Shown: positions 10,637 to 20,971, counted from the stretch's first letter. The stretch is DNA of 64,000 nt from Chloroflexota bacterium (GCA_030611885.1 JAUWOY010000002.1:1-64000), one strand, 5' to 3'. The notes: generated from the sequence alone by a model not told the origin. A program made the numbers and translations.

Positions 10637-11644
10637 ATGACAGTCAAAGTCGGTATCAACGGTTTCGGGCGCATCGGGCGACAGTCCTTTAAGGCTATGC
10701 TGGACTACTACCCCGATGAGTTGGAGGTGGTGGCGGTCAACGACATCGGCGATCTGCCCACCATGGCTCACCTCCTCAAGTACGACTCTAACTACGGCCG
10801 CTTCCCCGGCACTATCGAGGTGAAGGACGACGCCCTGGTGGTCAATGGCAGAGTGACCAAATTCCTCTGCGAGCGCGATCCAGCCCAGCTTCCCTGGGGC
10901 GAGCTGGGGGTGGATTACGTCCTCGAATCAACCGGCATCTTCAGGGAGAGGGAGAAGGCGGCCAAGCACCTGCAGGCGGGAGCCAAGAAGGTGGTCATCT
11001 CCGCTCCGGCCAAGGGCCCCGACATCACCATCGTCCTGGGGGTGAACGAGGACTGGTACGACCCGGACAAGCACCACATCATCTCCAATGCTTCCTGCAC
11101 CACCAACTGCATCGCGCCGGTGATGAAGGTGCTCTGCGACAAGTTCGGTGTCGAGAAAGCCCTGATGACCACCACCCATTCCTACACCACCGACCAGCGC
11201 ATCCTGGACCTGCCGCACAAGAAGTTGGAAAGGGCAAGGGCGGCGGCGCTGAACATCATCCCCACCACTACGGGGGCGGCCATAGCCACGACCATAGTAA
11301 TTCCAGAGCTTAAGGGCAAGTTCCACGGCATAGCCATGCGCGTCCCCACCCCCACCGTCTCTGTCATAGACGTCGTTGCCCTGCTGGGGAAGGATGCAGC
11401 GAAGGAGGACCTCATTGATGCCTTCAAGGAGGCGGCTGAAGGTCCGATGGAGGGCCTACTTGGTGTCTGTGAGGAGCCCTTGGTCTCCATTGATTTCAAG
11501 GGCGATCCCCGCTCGGCCATCGTTGACGCCCTCTCCACCATGGTCATAGAGGGCAACCTGGTGAAGGTGTTGGCCTGGTACGACAACGAGTGGGCCTACG
11601 CCTGCCGGGTGGCCGACCTGTTCCACTACATCGCCGGCAAATAG
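10637..11644 (+). CDS. gap: Type I glyceraldehyde-3-phosphate dehydrogenase
   Basis: [21 protein letters not shown] catalytic Cys motif, full length, RBS ggagga. Confidence 0.95.
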   Translation: MTVKVGINGFGRIGRQSFKAMLDYYPDELEVVAVNDIGDLPTMAHLLKYDSNYGRFPGTIEVKDDALVVNGRVTKFLCERDPAQLPWGELGVDYVLESTGIFREREKAAKHLQAGAKKVVISAPAKGPDITIVLGVNEDWYDPDKHHIISNASCTTNCIAPVMKVLCDKFGVEKALMTTTHSYTTDQRILDLPHKKLERARAAALNIIPTTTGAAIATTIVIPELKGKFHGIAMRVPTPTVSVIDVVALLGKDAAKEDLIDAFKEAAEGPMEGLLGVCEEPLVSIDFKGDPRSAIVDALSTMVIEGNLVKVLAWYDNEWAYACRVADLFHYIAGK

Positions 11645-11685
11645 CGGAGGCAAGAGGCAAGGTGGAAGCGATAGATCACGGCCTG

Positions 11686-11976
11686 ATGATGGATACCCCC
11701 TTTCTGCGCCGCATCCGCGAAGAGGCGCGTGTCGAGGGACGGACGGTGGGATGGGCCGAGGGACAGACTGAGGGACGGGTCGAAGGCCGTGTCGAAGGGC
11801 TGATAGAAGCGATCTTGGAGGTGTTAACCACTCATCCGGATCTATCGGTGCAAACCTATCGTCAACTGGAATACCAACTTTCGACAATTACCGACCCAGG
11901 CCGGCTGCGAGACCTCTTGCAAGCGGCCATCCGGGCCACCGATGTCGCCGACTTTGAGCGAGCGCTGGAGACGTAG
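11686..11976 (+). CDS. Short ORF resembling C-terminal part of Rpn/YhgA-like (PD-(D/E)XK) proteins; probable fragment
   Basis: EEARVEGRTVGWAEGQTEGRVEGRVEGLIEAI repeat plus helical tail; nuclease part absent. Confidence 0.4.
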   Translation: MMDTPFLRRIREEARVEGRTVGWAEGQTEGRVEGRVEGLIEAILEVLTTHPDLSVQTYRQLEYQLSTITDPGRLRDLLQAAIRATDVADFERALET

Positions 11977-12028
11977 ATTAGGCGCGGTTTTCTTTGGTGG
12001 GTAAGACGCAAGGGGCAGGAGGCAAGGA

Positions 12029-12313
12029 GTGCGTGTCCACGTGGAACTTCTGGGGCTTTCCAGACTCGCAGCAGGGGTAAAAGAAATTGCGTTAGATTTG
12101 GAAGAGGGCACGACGTTTCGTGACATTGTGCGCATGCTGGGCACCAGGTACCCGAAAATGATCGGGAACGTGATCCAGCCCGATGGCGAGACGTTGCAGA
12201 CTCCCAACATCTTCAATCTGAACGCCAGGCGAATGATCCAGGCGAGTCAGATGGATGACAGCCCCAGCGAGGGTGATCGAATCATATTGATGTCTATATC
12301 AGCAGGAGGTTAA
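12029..12313 (+). CDS. MoaD/ThiS-family ubiquitin-like sulfur carrier
   Basis: 94 aa, C-terminal GG; directly upstream of AOR. Confidence 0.75.
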   Translation: MRVHVELLGLSRLAAGVKEIALDLEEGTTFRDIVRMLGTRYPKMIGNVIQPDGETLQTPNIFNLNARRMIQASQMDDSPSEGDRIILMSISAGG

Positions 12314-12316
12314 ACT

Positions 12317-14203
12317 ATGTATGGCTACAGTGGTAAGATTCTTCACCTTGATCTAACCACCCGCAAGACTTGGATCGAATCCAAGCCAGAGGAGTGGTAC
12401 AAGATCTACATCGGCGGTGTGTCTATGGCCAGCCGGCTTTGCTGGGAGAACATCGAGGTAGGATGTGACCCGCTTTCGCCGGGCAACCCGATTTGCATCG
12501 CCAACGGCCTCTTCGCCGGGACGCCGGTACCGGTGGGAGGGAAATACGGCATAGCGTCCAAGTCACCGTTGACCGGCTTCATCGGCGATAGCCTCTGCGG
12601 GAGTTGGTTCTCGGTTGCGTTCAAGCGCACCGGGTGGGATGGCTTCGTCATCCACGGGGCCAGCGAGGATTGGGTCAACGTCTTTATTGACGACGACCGG
12701 GTCGAGTTCCGCGATGCTTCTCATCTGTTGGGCCTGGGAACCTACGAGACCGAGGAGGCCATCCGGGAGGAGATGGGCGATGACCAGGTACGCTCGGCGA
12801 CCATCGGCCCGGCGGGTGAGAAGCTGGTGCGCGTGGCCAATGTGACCAACGACGGCCGCCAGGCTGGACGCACCGGGCACGGCGCGGTGTGGGGGTCCAA
12901 GAAACTCAAGGCCCTCTCGGTGCGAGGTACGCAAGGCATTCGCGTGGCCGATCCGGATGAGCTGCTGAAGTTGTCTTATGAGATCGTCCAGGCAGCCCAG
13001 GGGCCGCACACCCAGAAGTATCGCGTTTTGGGCACGGTCGCCAACGTGCTCAACATGAACCGCCTGGGGCTGCTCCCCACGCGCAACTATCAGCAGGGTG
13101 TGTTTGAGTACGCCGAGTTGATGAGCGGCGAGTACCTGCACGAACATTACAACGTCAAGACCATCGCCTGCGCCCAGTGCCCCATCGCCTGCGAGCAGAT
13201 GTCCCGCGCCAAAGATGGGCCGTATGCCGGGGCGATGACCGGCATTGACTACGAGTGCCTGTACGCGGTCGGTACCAACTGCGGCTTGAAAGACCTGCAG
13301 GCGGCGATCAAAGCTATTGACGTCTGCGACCGCGGCGGCATAGACGCGATGAGCACCGGTGTGACCATCTCCTGGGCGATGGAGACCTTCGAGCGAGGTA
13401 TCTTTACTAAAGAGGACTTCAAGTGCGCCAAGTACCCCGACGGCTTTGAGCCCTATTTCGGCGACGGCGAGGCAGTGGTGACGCTGGCCGAGATGATCCG
13501 CGACCGCGAGGGAATCGGCGATCTGTTGTCCGAGGGCACCAAGCGGGCCAGTGCCCAGGTTGACGAAGAGCGCGGCACAGAGACCTACCAATGGGCTATG
13601 AACATCAAGGGATTAGAGTGTCCCGGCTACGATGCGCGCGGGCTCAAGACCTTTGCCCTGGGGCTGGCGGTGGGCACGCGCGGCGCTTGTCACAACCGGA
13701 CGGCGGCCTACGACCCCGACATCAAGGGAGAGGTGGACCGCTTCAGCGTTGACGAGACCCGTGGCAAACTGGCCAAGGGCACCGAGGAGTACGCCGCCGT
13801 GTACGACACGCTGCCGCTGTGCAAGTTCATCCGTCGCTGCTTCACCGGCAAGGCCGACCGGGCGGGCGCGTGGCCAGCCATCGCCAACTTGATCAACGCC
13901 ACCACGGGCTGGGAGTTTGACTACGATGCCGTGGACCTGATCGGCGAACGGGCCTTTACGATCAAAAAGGCCTTCAACATCCGCGAAGGGTGGACTCGTG
14001 CGGACGACCACCTGCCCTACCGTTGGCAGCACGACCCGATGAAAGAGGGCCCCTCTGCCGGGCACGTGGTGTCCGAGGAGGAACTGGAGTATATGAAGGA
14101 CCTGTACTACGAGGCCAAAGGTTGGACCAAGGACGGGCAAATCCCCAAGGAAAAACTGATCGCATTGGGGATGGAAGACGTCGCCGAAGAGATCGGAGTA
14201 TAG
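12317..14203 (+). CDS. Aldehyde ferredoxin oxidoreductase family protein
   Basis: MYGYSGKILHLDLTTRKTWIE, GGKYGIASKSPLTGFIGDS, CPIACEQ motifs; ~628 aa. Confidence 0.92.
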   Translation: MYGYSGKILHLDLTTRKTWIESKPEEWYKIYIGGVSMASRLCWENIEVGCDPLSPGNPICIANGLFAGTPVPVGGKYGIASKSPLTGFIGDSLCGSWFSVAFKRTGWDGFVIHGASEDWVNVFIDDDRVEFRDASHLLGLGTYETEEAIREEMGDDQVRSATIGPAGEKLVRVANVTNDGRQAGRTGHGAVWGSKKLKALSVRGTQGIRVADPDELLKLSYEIVQAAQGPHTQKYRVLGTVANVLNMNRLGLLPTRNYQQGVFEYAELMSGEYLHEHYNVKTIACAQCPIACEQMSRAKDGPYAGAMTGIDYECLYAVGTNCGLKDLQAAIKAIDVCDRGGIDAMSTGVTISWAMETFERGIFTKEDFKCAKYPDGFEPYFGDGEAVVTLAEMIRDREGIGDLLSEGTKRASAQVDEERGTETYQWAMNIKGLECPGYDARGLKTFALGLAVGTRGACHNRTAAYDPDIKGEVDRFSVDETRGKLAKGTEEYAAVYDTLPLCKFIRRCFTGKADRAGAWPAIANLINATTGWEFDYDAVDLIGERAFTIKKAFNIREGWTRADDHLPYRWQHDPMKEGPSAGHVVSEEELEYMKDLYYEAKGWTKDGQIPKEKLIALGMEDVAEEIGV

Positions 14204-14212
14204 GAGAGACCA

Positions 14213-14704
14213 ATGCCTGTATCAACTTCCAAGTACCAATACATCACGTGTGACCCGAGCAAGTGTGTGGGCTGTCAGTTGTGCGAGTACATCTGCTCAT
14301 ACACCAAGACGGGTGAGTTCAACACCTATCGCAGCCGTATCCGCACGGTGCGGGCAGAGGAAATCCTGATCGTATCCGTGGCTTGCCGCACGTGTGAGGA
14401 CGCGCCTTGTGTCATCGCCTGTCCGCGCGACGCGCTGTCTCAGGATCCGATCACCGGCATCATCCGCATAGACGCCAGTCGCTGCGACGGCTGTGCCTGG
14501 TGCATCGAGGCCTGCGACTTCGGCGCGATCTTGATCAACCCGGAGACCAAGCTGGCCGAGATCTGCGACCTGTGCGAAGACCAGGAAGATGGGCCGCAGT
14601 GCGTCAAGTGGTGTCCCAAGGATGCGCTCGAACTCACCACGCCCGACCGGCGCGCGCAACGGGCACGTCGCAAGCTGGCTATCGAGGAAGTGCTTGGCCG
14701 GTAG
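14213..14704 (+). CDS. 4Fe-4S electron-transfer protein, AOR partner
   Basis: Four Cys clusters (CVGCQLCEYIC, CRTCEDAPCVIAC, CDGCAWCIEAC, CDLCEDQEDGPQCVKWC). Confidence 0.85.
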   Translation: MPVSTSKYQYITCDPSKCVGCQLCEYICSYTKTGEFNTYRSRIRTVRAEEILIVSVACRTCEDAPCVIACPRDALSQDPITGIIRIDASRCDGCAWCIEACDFGAILINPETKLAEICDLCEDQEDGPQCVKWCPKDALELTTPDRRAQRARRKLAIEEVLGR

Positions 14705-14808
14705 GAGCAAGGGCTGAGCCCACCGTCGCCGCCGGTTATCGTGCTTTTTTCTAAGGCGCGATGGCCGGCGGGGTGCTGTACATTCAGGCCCATCGTGCAA
14801 GTGCTTAC

Positions 14809-14850
14809 GTTAAACCCGCGTGCCGCCGAGCTCTGGCGCGATGGTTTTTT
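14809..14850 (+). other. Degenerate attC right-half relic
   Basis: acgttaaacccgcgtgccgccgagctctggcgcgatgg resembles acgttaaacccggcggcggctgagctccagtccgttagg of attC 21804-21933. Confidence 0.35.
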
Positions 14851-14861
14851 GTTATGGATAA

Positions 14862-14935
14862 TACCCCAAATTGGGTGATTAGGTGGAAAAATGTCCGCCC
14901 ATTAGGCGGCACTCAGCCACTTGGCACAACTGAGT
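14862..14935. repeat. Palindromic unit (ccccaaattgggtgattaggtggaaaaatgtccgccca...) shared with 52690-52855
   Basis: Direct comparison. Confidence 0.6.
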
Positions 14936-14961
14936 TGGGCAAAGAGGTGAGGAGGTGAATC

Positions 14962-15615
14962 ATGAACGCCCTCGTGGTTGTTGCACACGATGACGATGCT
15001 GTCTTGTGGATGGGAGGCACTATCTGTCATCTCAGCGATTGGAATTGGCACGTAATTTCGATGTGCAATCAGCGCAATGATGTACGTAGACGTTATTTCG
15101 AAGAGACATGCAGCAAGTTAGGCGCGAGGGCTTATGCCTTCGATTTTTTTGACTATCAAGACAGCAATGCGGCAGCTATGAGGAATTCTATTTCTGACAT
15201 GAAGCAAACCCTACTGCAGGTTGCGGGAGCGATGAAATACGACTATGTTTTTACCCACAGCCGCGACCCAAATGGAGAATACGGACCCCATGCCAACCAC
15301 CACGAGGTTTGTGGGGTGGTAAGATCATTGGTCTCTGAAGGTCAATTGGTTGAGAATAGAAATAGGCTTGCTTACTTCTGCTATTACCCGATCTATGGAC
15401 TGAGTGGTCGTGGCACTGTGGCAAGACAAGATGCCCACTATTACTTCCAGTTGACCTATAGCGACTTAGCCTTAAAAGTGGAGTTGATACGGTCTCATAC
15501 AACGGCCATTGTGAATAACCTTGAACGTGATTTAGGTGCGCCGTGTCCTAATCCGGAGGCTTTTGAAGGAGACGAACTGAGTTTGCCACACCCATTCATA
15601 GAGAGGCATGGGTAG
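14962..15615 (+). CDS. PIG-L/LmbE-like deacetylase
   Basis: MNALVVVAHDDDAVLWMGGTI N-terminus and HANHHEV motif. Confidence 0.75.
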   Translation: MNALVVVAHDDDAVLWMGGTICHLSDWNWHVISMCNQRNDVRRRYFEETCSKLGARAYAFDFFDYQDSNAAAMRNSISDMKQTLLQVAGAMKYDYVFTHSRDPNGEYGPHANHHEVCGVVRSLVSEGQLVENRNRLAYFCYYPIYGLSGRGTVARQDAHYYFQLTYSDLALKVELIRSHTTAIVNNLERDLGAPCPNPEAFEGDELSLPHPFIERHG

Positions 15616-15644
15616 CCGCTCGAATAATTTAAGGAGGTAAGAAG

Positions 15645-15933
15645 GTGGATTGGGTAGGACTGGCAATCAATATGGTCGGCCTCGTCTGGGCATACTTTGG
15701 GTACAAGCAGAACGAAGAATTAAAGAGATTAATTGTCACCGAAAAGAATATGATTCGCGATAGGATACTGGATTATGAGACAGACTTTGAAGTCGCGCCG
15801 GGATCAGATTCTCGCCGATAGGGAGGCTTTTGACGACCCCAAGCGAAACCAAGTCCAAATTAGAATCGAAGACCTTGAGGGGATGATGGAAAACCTCCAG
15901 AGCTTTGCTGACCGATTGCAGGAGCCCAAATAA
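15645..15933 (+). pseudogene. Small single-TM/coiled protein ORF broken by a frameshift near 15790-15820
   Basis: GTG start with strong RBS; frame 1 VDWVGLAINMVGLVWAYFGYKQNEELKRLI...DYETDFE then shifted frame LKSRRDQILADREAFDDPKRNQVQIRIEDLEGMMENLQSFADRLQEPK*. Confidence 0.4.
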
Positions 15934-16021
15934 CGCACCTTGGGCGAATAAGGCCAGGCAGCACCTTTAGGACTCGTAATCCTTGGCATTGGTGTAGGTT
16001 GGAATATGCTCAGCCAGTGCC

Positions 16022-16150
16022 GCCTAACCAGTCGCTGGTGTGCCCTGCTAAGCTGTCGCCTGCAAGCCGGGAGCGATTACACATTCGTGGTGATACTCAG
16101 TAGATTGTAGGAGCTCGCAGTGGATCGTCAGATTCGCTGTCTAGTTGCTG
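16022..16150 (+). other. Candidate degenerate attC-like site
   Basis: GCCTAAC at 16022, poorly conserved R' (GTTGCTG) at 16144; length 129 bp. Confidence 0.35.
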
Positions 16151-16171
16151 GATAGACGGAGGTGAAAGGCA

Positions 16172-19009
16172 ATGATTGTAGCCAACTATGATAGATCATG
16201 GGGTTACCTTTCCCATGAGCATAGGAGACTGGATGAAGAAGTCCAGCAGTTACTAAACAATTACGCGACTGGGCTACTAGAGGATTTGGCGTATGCCATT
16301 ATCGGAACGTATGGCGTTGGGAAAACCCAGTTTCTCTATCACGTTCACCAATGCGCCCTTAAAAGAGATATTGTTCCCTTGTACTTCCTTGCAGAAGATT
16401 TGTTTAGGGAAGTAATCACCGATGATGGCGAGGCATGGCTACCTGGGACTGTCTATAGTCTTATTGAAGGGAAAATCTCACAAGTACTGGATGGTCTATC
16501 CAACAAAGACGCTTCAGAGATTGGGAGGATCTTGGATCCTAGAGGAAAAATGAGGAAAGACTCCCCAAGAGTAATTGCGGAGGTCATAGACAAGTTCTCA
16601 GGAAGAGACTGCCAGAACATGCCAGTCCTATTGCTAGTTGATGAGTTGGAGGGTCAATATGGGATTCTTCAAGAGAAAGTCGAGACAATGGATAGAAGTC
16701 CTCTGCGAGACTGGCTTGAAAGTAGAACTCATCTTAAGTTCTTGGCGTTTGCCCCTGCTGGCATCTATGAACTTGGCGGTGCAGATAGGGGCCGAGTTAA
16801 GAGAAAGGTAATACCCCCCGCAGATGTCAAGTTCGTGCGAGACGCACTAATTGGAGATGCAGGTAGAAGCAATGCTTGCTGGTGGCTTTCCCGAGGGAAA
16901 GCGAGGCAGCTTTTCAAGACAGCTGAAACCCTTGAAAGATTGGGGAGTGAGCACATTCAAGATGCAGCAAGGGCCTCAAGAGTCATAAAATTAGAACTCG
17001 ATCCGATTGGTCAGCCACCGACGGAAGTACCACCAGCAGTTACAGACAAGATAAGTCCTTCAAAAATCCCCTTCTTGCTGAACCTAGCACCTATAGCCGG
17101 AGGAGGCAAAAGACAGTACATCATTGGGGTCCAGAGATTGGATACTGGAAAACTTGCCGAGAAGCTGATAGATGCGTTTGGGATAGGAAAGGACAATGCA
17201 ATACTAATCTCTGAATATTTCAAGAGGACGGTGAGTGCTCTATCTGATGCCGAATGGCTCACATACATCGATCAGGAGGATTTGCCAGAATTGTTCTGTC
17301 TTGTCTTGGACCATTTTCTTGAATACGAACATGGAAGTCCAGAGCTCTCAGAGACGTTCGGAGAAATACTAAGCCTATACGAAAGAAGTAAAAAAGAGCC
17401 TGCGGGAATGTATGGAACTATTGGAACATTGTGGGAACTAAGAGAATCTAAGTTTCAGTTACCACTCTCAGTAGAAGAAATACGAGAAGCATTCCCGTTT
17501 CCAACAATGAACCCAATGGTGAAGCATTATGTACCAGGTGAGATGAAGAAGCAATGGGAAGGGCGAGACTTACCTTTATGGAAGTGGGCAGAGGGGAATG
17601 TGACCATTCTCTTCTTTGCTTCAGCAAGAGATTTCGCAGCATATTTGGATACGGATGAATTCCTTTCGTCGTCTTTACCAGATGGGAAAGGGGTTTTGTC
17701 CCTTCTGCCATACGGAGAGGATTTGAAGAAAGAAGAACGGAAGCCTCTTTTCAGGTGGTTGGAGGAAAATGGTAAACTAAAAGTAATAAAGCTACAGCAT
17801 TTGCTCACTGACTTCCTGTTTAGTGCTTCAGGAGAACTTGCTGATATTCCAGGGAACCTGGACGAGACCTTGGAAGGTTTCAGGGAGGACAAAGGAGATA
17901 TTCTGCTGTCACGCAAAACGGAGATCTATTACAAAGCTCTGTGCGATACAACGAAGGACGAACTACCCAGGCCCAGGGTGATTTATAGAGGAGATCCCCC
18001 AGATGCTGCTACTGTGTGGGGAAAAACTCAAATGGGACATAGATCGATTGCGGTGAGTGGAATTGCTTTGGCATTCTATACTCTTAAACCAGAAGAACAA
18101 AACCTTCTGGTCAGCTTAAGAGAGCTTTTCAGAGGCGGTAAGGAAGGTAGAGGCATAGCTGATCTCCGTCATTTAATCTCTGGCAGAGGGGCCCCTGGCA
18201 GGGGAGGGCACACAAGGCTGCCGGATCGTCTATTACCGTATAGTGAAAAAGGAACCGGGATAAGAAACACAGAATACGTAGAAAGATTGAGATCCTATTG
18301 GCGGAGTGAGGAGATGGACAGGTTAGTGAAACTAGCGCGTATCCTTTCTCTCAATGACTTCTTGAAACTGCACCAGGACGAAGACGTAAACAGATTGCTT
18401 GAAGCTCTTTGGAGAAGCGTGAGAAAAGACTTTGAAGCAGAGGATTTAGACGTTTTCATCGCGGAACTGGAGCAGAACATTATCCCCGTTCTGCAGGACT
18501 GCCAGGTGTTGGATGAACAAGGGAGCGACTTTGACTTAAGTGGAATTGATTTTGGCGATTATGAGCGGCTAGTGAAATCTCTTCAAGGCTTTGAAAAGTT
18601 TTTGGAAGTGGTCAAGGCATCAGTTGAAGCTTCTCCCCTTGTTCACTCCATTGTATCAATTCTTGCTGAGACAATAACTGATATCGATGGTAACATAAGA
18701 ACTCTGAATGACTTGTCTAGCAAAGCCAAAAGGGCGATAGAGGATCTCAAAGAATCTGCTCAGTATCTAAAAAGAAACTTCTGGGAGTATGAGAGAGCTG
18801 TCAAATTCATCGGGCTAGAAGAGAAGGATATCAAGCAGATTATAGAGGAGAAACTGCGAATGAGTGGCACCCCTGACTTGCAAGCACTGGAAGAATCAGC
18901 ACGAGAGAGGAAAGGGTTCCTAGATGATGTCTCCACGTCACTCTCAAAATTAGATCGCAAATTGAGGGATTTAGGGGATTGCTTCGCAAGCATGAGAGGA
19001 GTTGAGTAA
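16172..19009 (+). CDS. Large P-loop ATPase of unknown family
   Basis: Walker A GTYGVGKT, Walker B PVLLLVDELEG; C-terminal coiled coil; AT-richer than flanks. Confidence 0.8.
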   Translation: MIVANYDRSWGYLSHEHRRLDEEVQQLLNNYATGLLEDLAYAIIGTYGVGKTQFLYHVHQCALKRDIVPLYFLAEDLFREVITDDGEAWLPGTVYSLIEGKISQVLDGLSNKDASEIGRILDPRGKMRKDSPRVIAEVIDKFSGRDCQNMPVLLLVDELEGQYGILQEKVETMDRSPLRDWLESRTHLKFLAFAPAGIYELGGADRGRVKRKVIPPADVKFVRDALIGDAGRSNACWWLSRGKARQLFKTAETLERLGSEHIQDAARASRVIKLELDPIGQPPTEVPPAVTDKISPSKIPFLLNLAPIAGGGKRQYIIGVQRLDTGKLAEKLIDAFGIGKDNAILISEYFKRTVSALSDAEWLTYIDQEDLPELFCLVLDHFLEYEHGSPELSETFGEILSLYERSKKEPAGMYGTIGTLWELRESKFQLPLSVEEIREAFPFPTMNPMVKHYVPGEMKKQWEGRDLPLWKWAEGNVTILFFASARDFAAYLDTDEFLSSSLPDGKGVLSLLPYGEDLKKEERKPLFRWLEENGKLKVIKLQHLLTDFLFSASGELADIPGNLDETLEGFREDKGDILLSRKTEIYYKALCDTTKDELPRPRVIYRGDPPDAATVWGKTQMGHRSIAVSGIALAFYTLKPEEQNLLVSLRELFRGGKEGRGIADLRHLISGRGAPGRGGHTRLPDRLLPYSEKGTGIRNTEYVERLRSYWRSEEMDRLVKLARILSLNDFLKLHQDEDVNRLLEALWRSVRKDFEAEDLDVFIAELEQNIIPVLQDCQVLDEQGSDFDLSGIDFGDYERLVKSLQGFEKFLEVVKASVEASPLVHSIVSILAETITDIDGNIRTLNDLSSKAKRAIEDLKESAQYLKRNFWEYERAVKFIGLEEKDIKQIIEEKLRMSGTPDLQALEESARERKGFLDDVSTSLSKLDRKLRDLGDCFASMRGVE

Positions 19010-19011
19010 AA

Positions 19012-20040
19012 ATGGAAGACTTGGGCGACGTCATTCAAAGGAAAACTTGGACTGTAGAGGAATTCTTGTCACAACTGGATGAATTGGAGGAAGACGCAAA
19101 GAGATTATCCCATGAAGAAAGAGAGAGAATCCCTGAATTCTCAGGCGATTGGTCGGAAAAGAGCGTGAGGAAGCATCTTAGTGAGGTAGCAAGGGCAGTT
19201 AAAAATCCGATCAAATTCAAGAATAAAGAAAGACTAGAGCAGATAGGTGTAAGAACGGACGGGATAGCCGATGATGTCTTGGGAGATACTTCCGGACTTG
19301 ACAAGGTAGTGGAACTGTTCCTCGAAGTAAGAGAGATAAGTGAATCCTTGATGCCTGGAGACTATCTGGCAATCTGGCTTAAAGAAGGAACAGAGAGTGC
19401 TAGACAGAAGCTTGAGGAAGTTGTGAATGCGAAACCAGCATTCGAGCGCGTACTTGGAAGCGAGGTTATTGAAGAACTTGGATCGGAGCTTTTAAGACGG
19501 TCAATGGAAGATGTCAGCTTCCTGAGTGAGGCTGAGACCGCAATTTTGAGATTCACACGGTTAGATGGTTTCGGGGTTGTACTAGATTGGGGGAGTGATT
19601 CCGATGAATTCCTTATCGGCCTCAAAGAATCGTGGAATGGGATTCAGCGAATTCAGGAGGAATACGGGGTTTCACGAGAAGAAATTCAGGAAGTATTAGG
19701 TGGCGAGACACTGCTGGAAACAAGTAGTCTACTGGAGAAAATGGACCAGGAATACTCAGAGAGAAAGAGAAAGCTGTCAGAGGAGTGGCAGACATACGCT
19801 ATTACCTTGGAATCACTTGGCGAAACAGTATTGGAACCTCCTGAAACCCTTGGAGAGCTTGGAGAGGCCATTGAGAATCTACGAAATGAGTGTCTTGAGC
19901 GTTTGGGAGAATCAGGCCTCAGCTTGCTTAGATTTATAAAGGGAAAGGATGAATTCCCAGACATCGGGATAGAGGAAATCAAAAAAGCCTTGGAGGCACT
20001 CCGTCCTTTCTTCTTGAAGTCATTGACGGAGGTAAGCTAG
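19012..20040 (+). CDS. Coiled-coil-rich protein of unknown function
   Basis: 2-nt gap after ATPase gene; Glu/Lys-rich helices. Confidence 0.75.
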   Translation: MEDLGDVIQRKTWTVEEFLSQLDELEEDAKRLSHEERERIPEFSGDWSEKSVRKHLSEVARAVKNPIKFKNKERLEQIGVRTDGIADDVLGDTSGLDKVVELFLEVREISESLMPGDYLAIWLKEGTESARQKLEEVVNAKPAFERVLGSEVIEELGSELLRRSMEDVSFLSEAETAILRFTRLDGFGVVLDWGSDSDEFLIGLKESWNGIQRIQEEYGVSREEIQEVLGGETLLETSSLLEKMDQEYSERKRKLSEEWQTYAITLESLGETVLEPPETLGELGEAIENLRNECLERLGESGLSLLRFIKGKDEFPDIGIEEIKKALEALRPFFLKSLTEVS

Positions 20041-20436
20041 ATGCCAGAAGTGAGAGAAAGGGACGTTTATAATGCCCTTTTGAAGTTCAAGGGCGAAGGC
20101 TCTATTGAGATAGGAGAGGCTGAAATCCGTCTCTCCCTGGCACCTGTAGACGTTCATACTGTTGGTAGACCTGACAGCATCTTATGGCTTGAGGTTTCAT
20201 TAGGCTTATTCGGACAAGACCTGAAGCTTCGAATTCCAGTTCCAATAGAGGCTGAAAAGAATGGTATTGCAGACGCGATGGACGACCTAGAGGGATTTGT
20301 CGCGAGAGGTCAGTATATCGCTGAGATACCCATGTTGGTTGTTGCTGAAGCAGGATATGGAAGGAGAGAAGTGCGTAGAGATTTTCCCGTGGAATTTACG
20401 CTAACTCAGATTCCTGTGAGGCGATTAAAGGAGTAG
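20041..20436 (+). CDS. Small protein of unknown function
   Basis: Begins on the base after the preceding stop; 131 aa. Confidence 0.75.
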   Translation: MPEVRERDVYNALLKFKGEGSIEIGEAEIRLSLAPVDVHTVGRPDSILWLEVSLGLFGQDLKLRIPVPIEAEKNGIADAMDDLEGFVARGQYIAEIPMLVVAEAGYGRREVRRDFPVEFTLTQIPVRRLKE

Positions 20437-20446
20437 ATAGACCGAA

Positions 20447-20971
20447 TTGAGAATAGTAAGAAGTGTAACCCAGGATGAGGTTTGGGATCATTGGTTCAGA
20501 ACTGAGAACTATGGATGTTATAAACCTTTGACAGGTGAGAGCTTGAAGCAGGAAATTGAGAATTGGCGTTCTGACATAAAGTCGCCCTTGCCTTCCGATA
20601 CCCGTTGGCATGAAGCAGTGATTGAACAGGCGGATGTGAGCCGTCTCTTCATTATTTCTTCTGACGATTGGGCTGACATATCAGGATACACCTTTTTGGT
20701 GAGTTTCGTTGCTGAAAATCTAAACGCTGCATTCTCCAACAAGGGTAGCGATATAAAGAAAAAGCTATCTTTTCTGGAGAGTGGTGGTGCTCTTGATACA
20801 AGGCTTATCCTTGTGTCAGATAAGGTTTCCGGTCCGTTTACGGTAATAGAGGGTAATCGACGAGCAGTGGCGCTACTGTGTTTGAATAAGTTGGTTGAAA
20901 CAAGGATCTATCTCGGAATTTCAAGGGGGATTACGGACTACGTTTGGTCAAGGTATGCGTACAGGAGTTAA
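20447..20971 (+). CDS. ParB/Srx-like domain protein (TTG start)
   Basis: GPFTVIEGNRRAVALLCLNKL resembles ParB-like GNRR motif. Confidence 0.6.
   Translation: MRIVRSVTQDEVWDHWFRTENYGCYKPLTGESLKQEIENWRSDIKSPLPSDTRWHEAVIEQADVSRLFIISSDDWADISGYTFLVSFVAENLNAAFSNKGSDIKKKLSFLESGGALDTRLILVSDKVSGPFTVIEGNRRAVALLCLNKLVETRIYLGISRGITDYVWSRYAYRS

Noticed and set aside
14761-14958. ORF 14761-14958 (+)
   Set aside because: Spans an attC-like relic and palindromic repeat; no RBS or family similarity
16172-20971. Calling the four-gene set BREX, Wadjet or DISARM
   Set aside because: No methylase, helicase, protease or SMC-type ABC signature is present; only generic ATPase and ParB-like motifs are visible, so naming a known system would be unsupported
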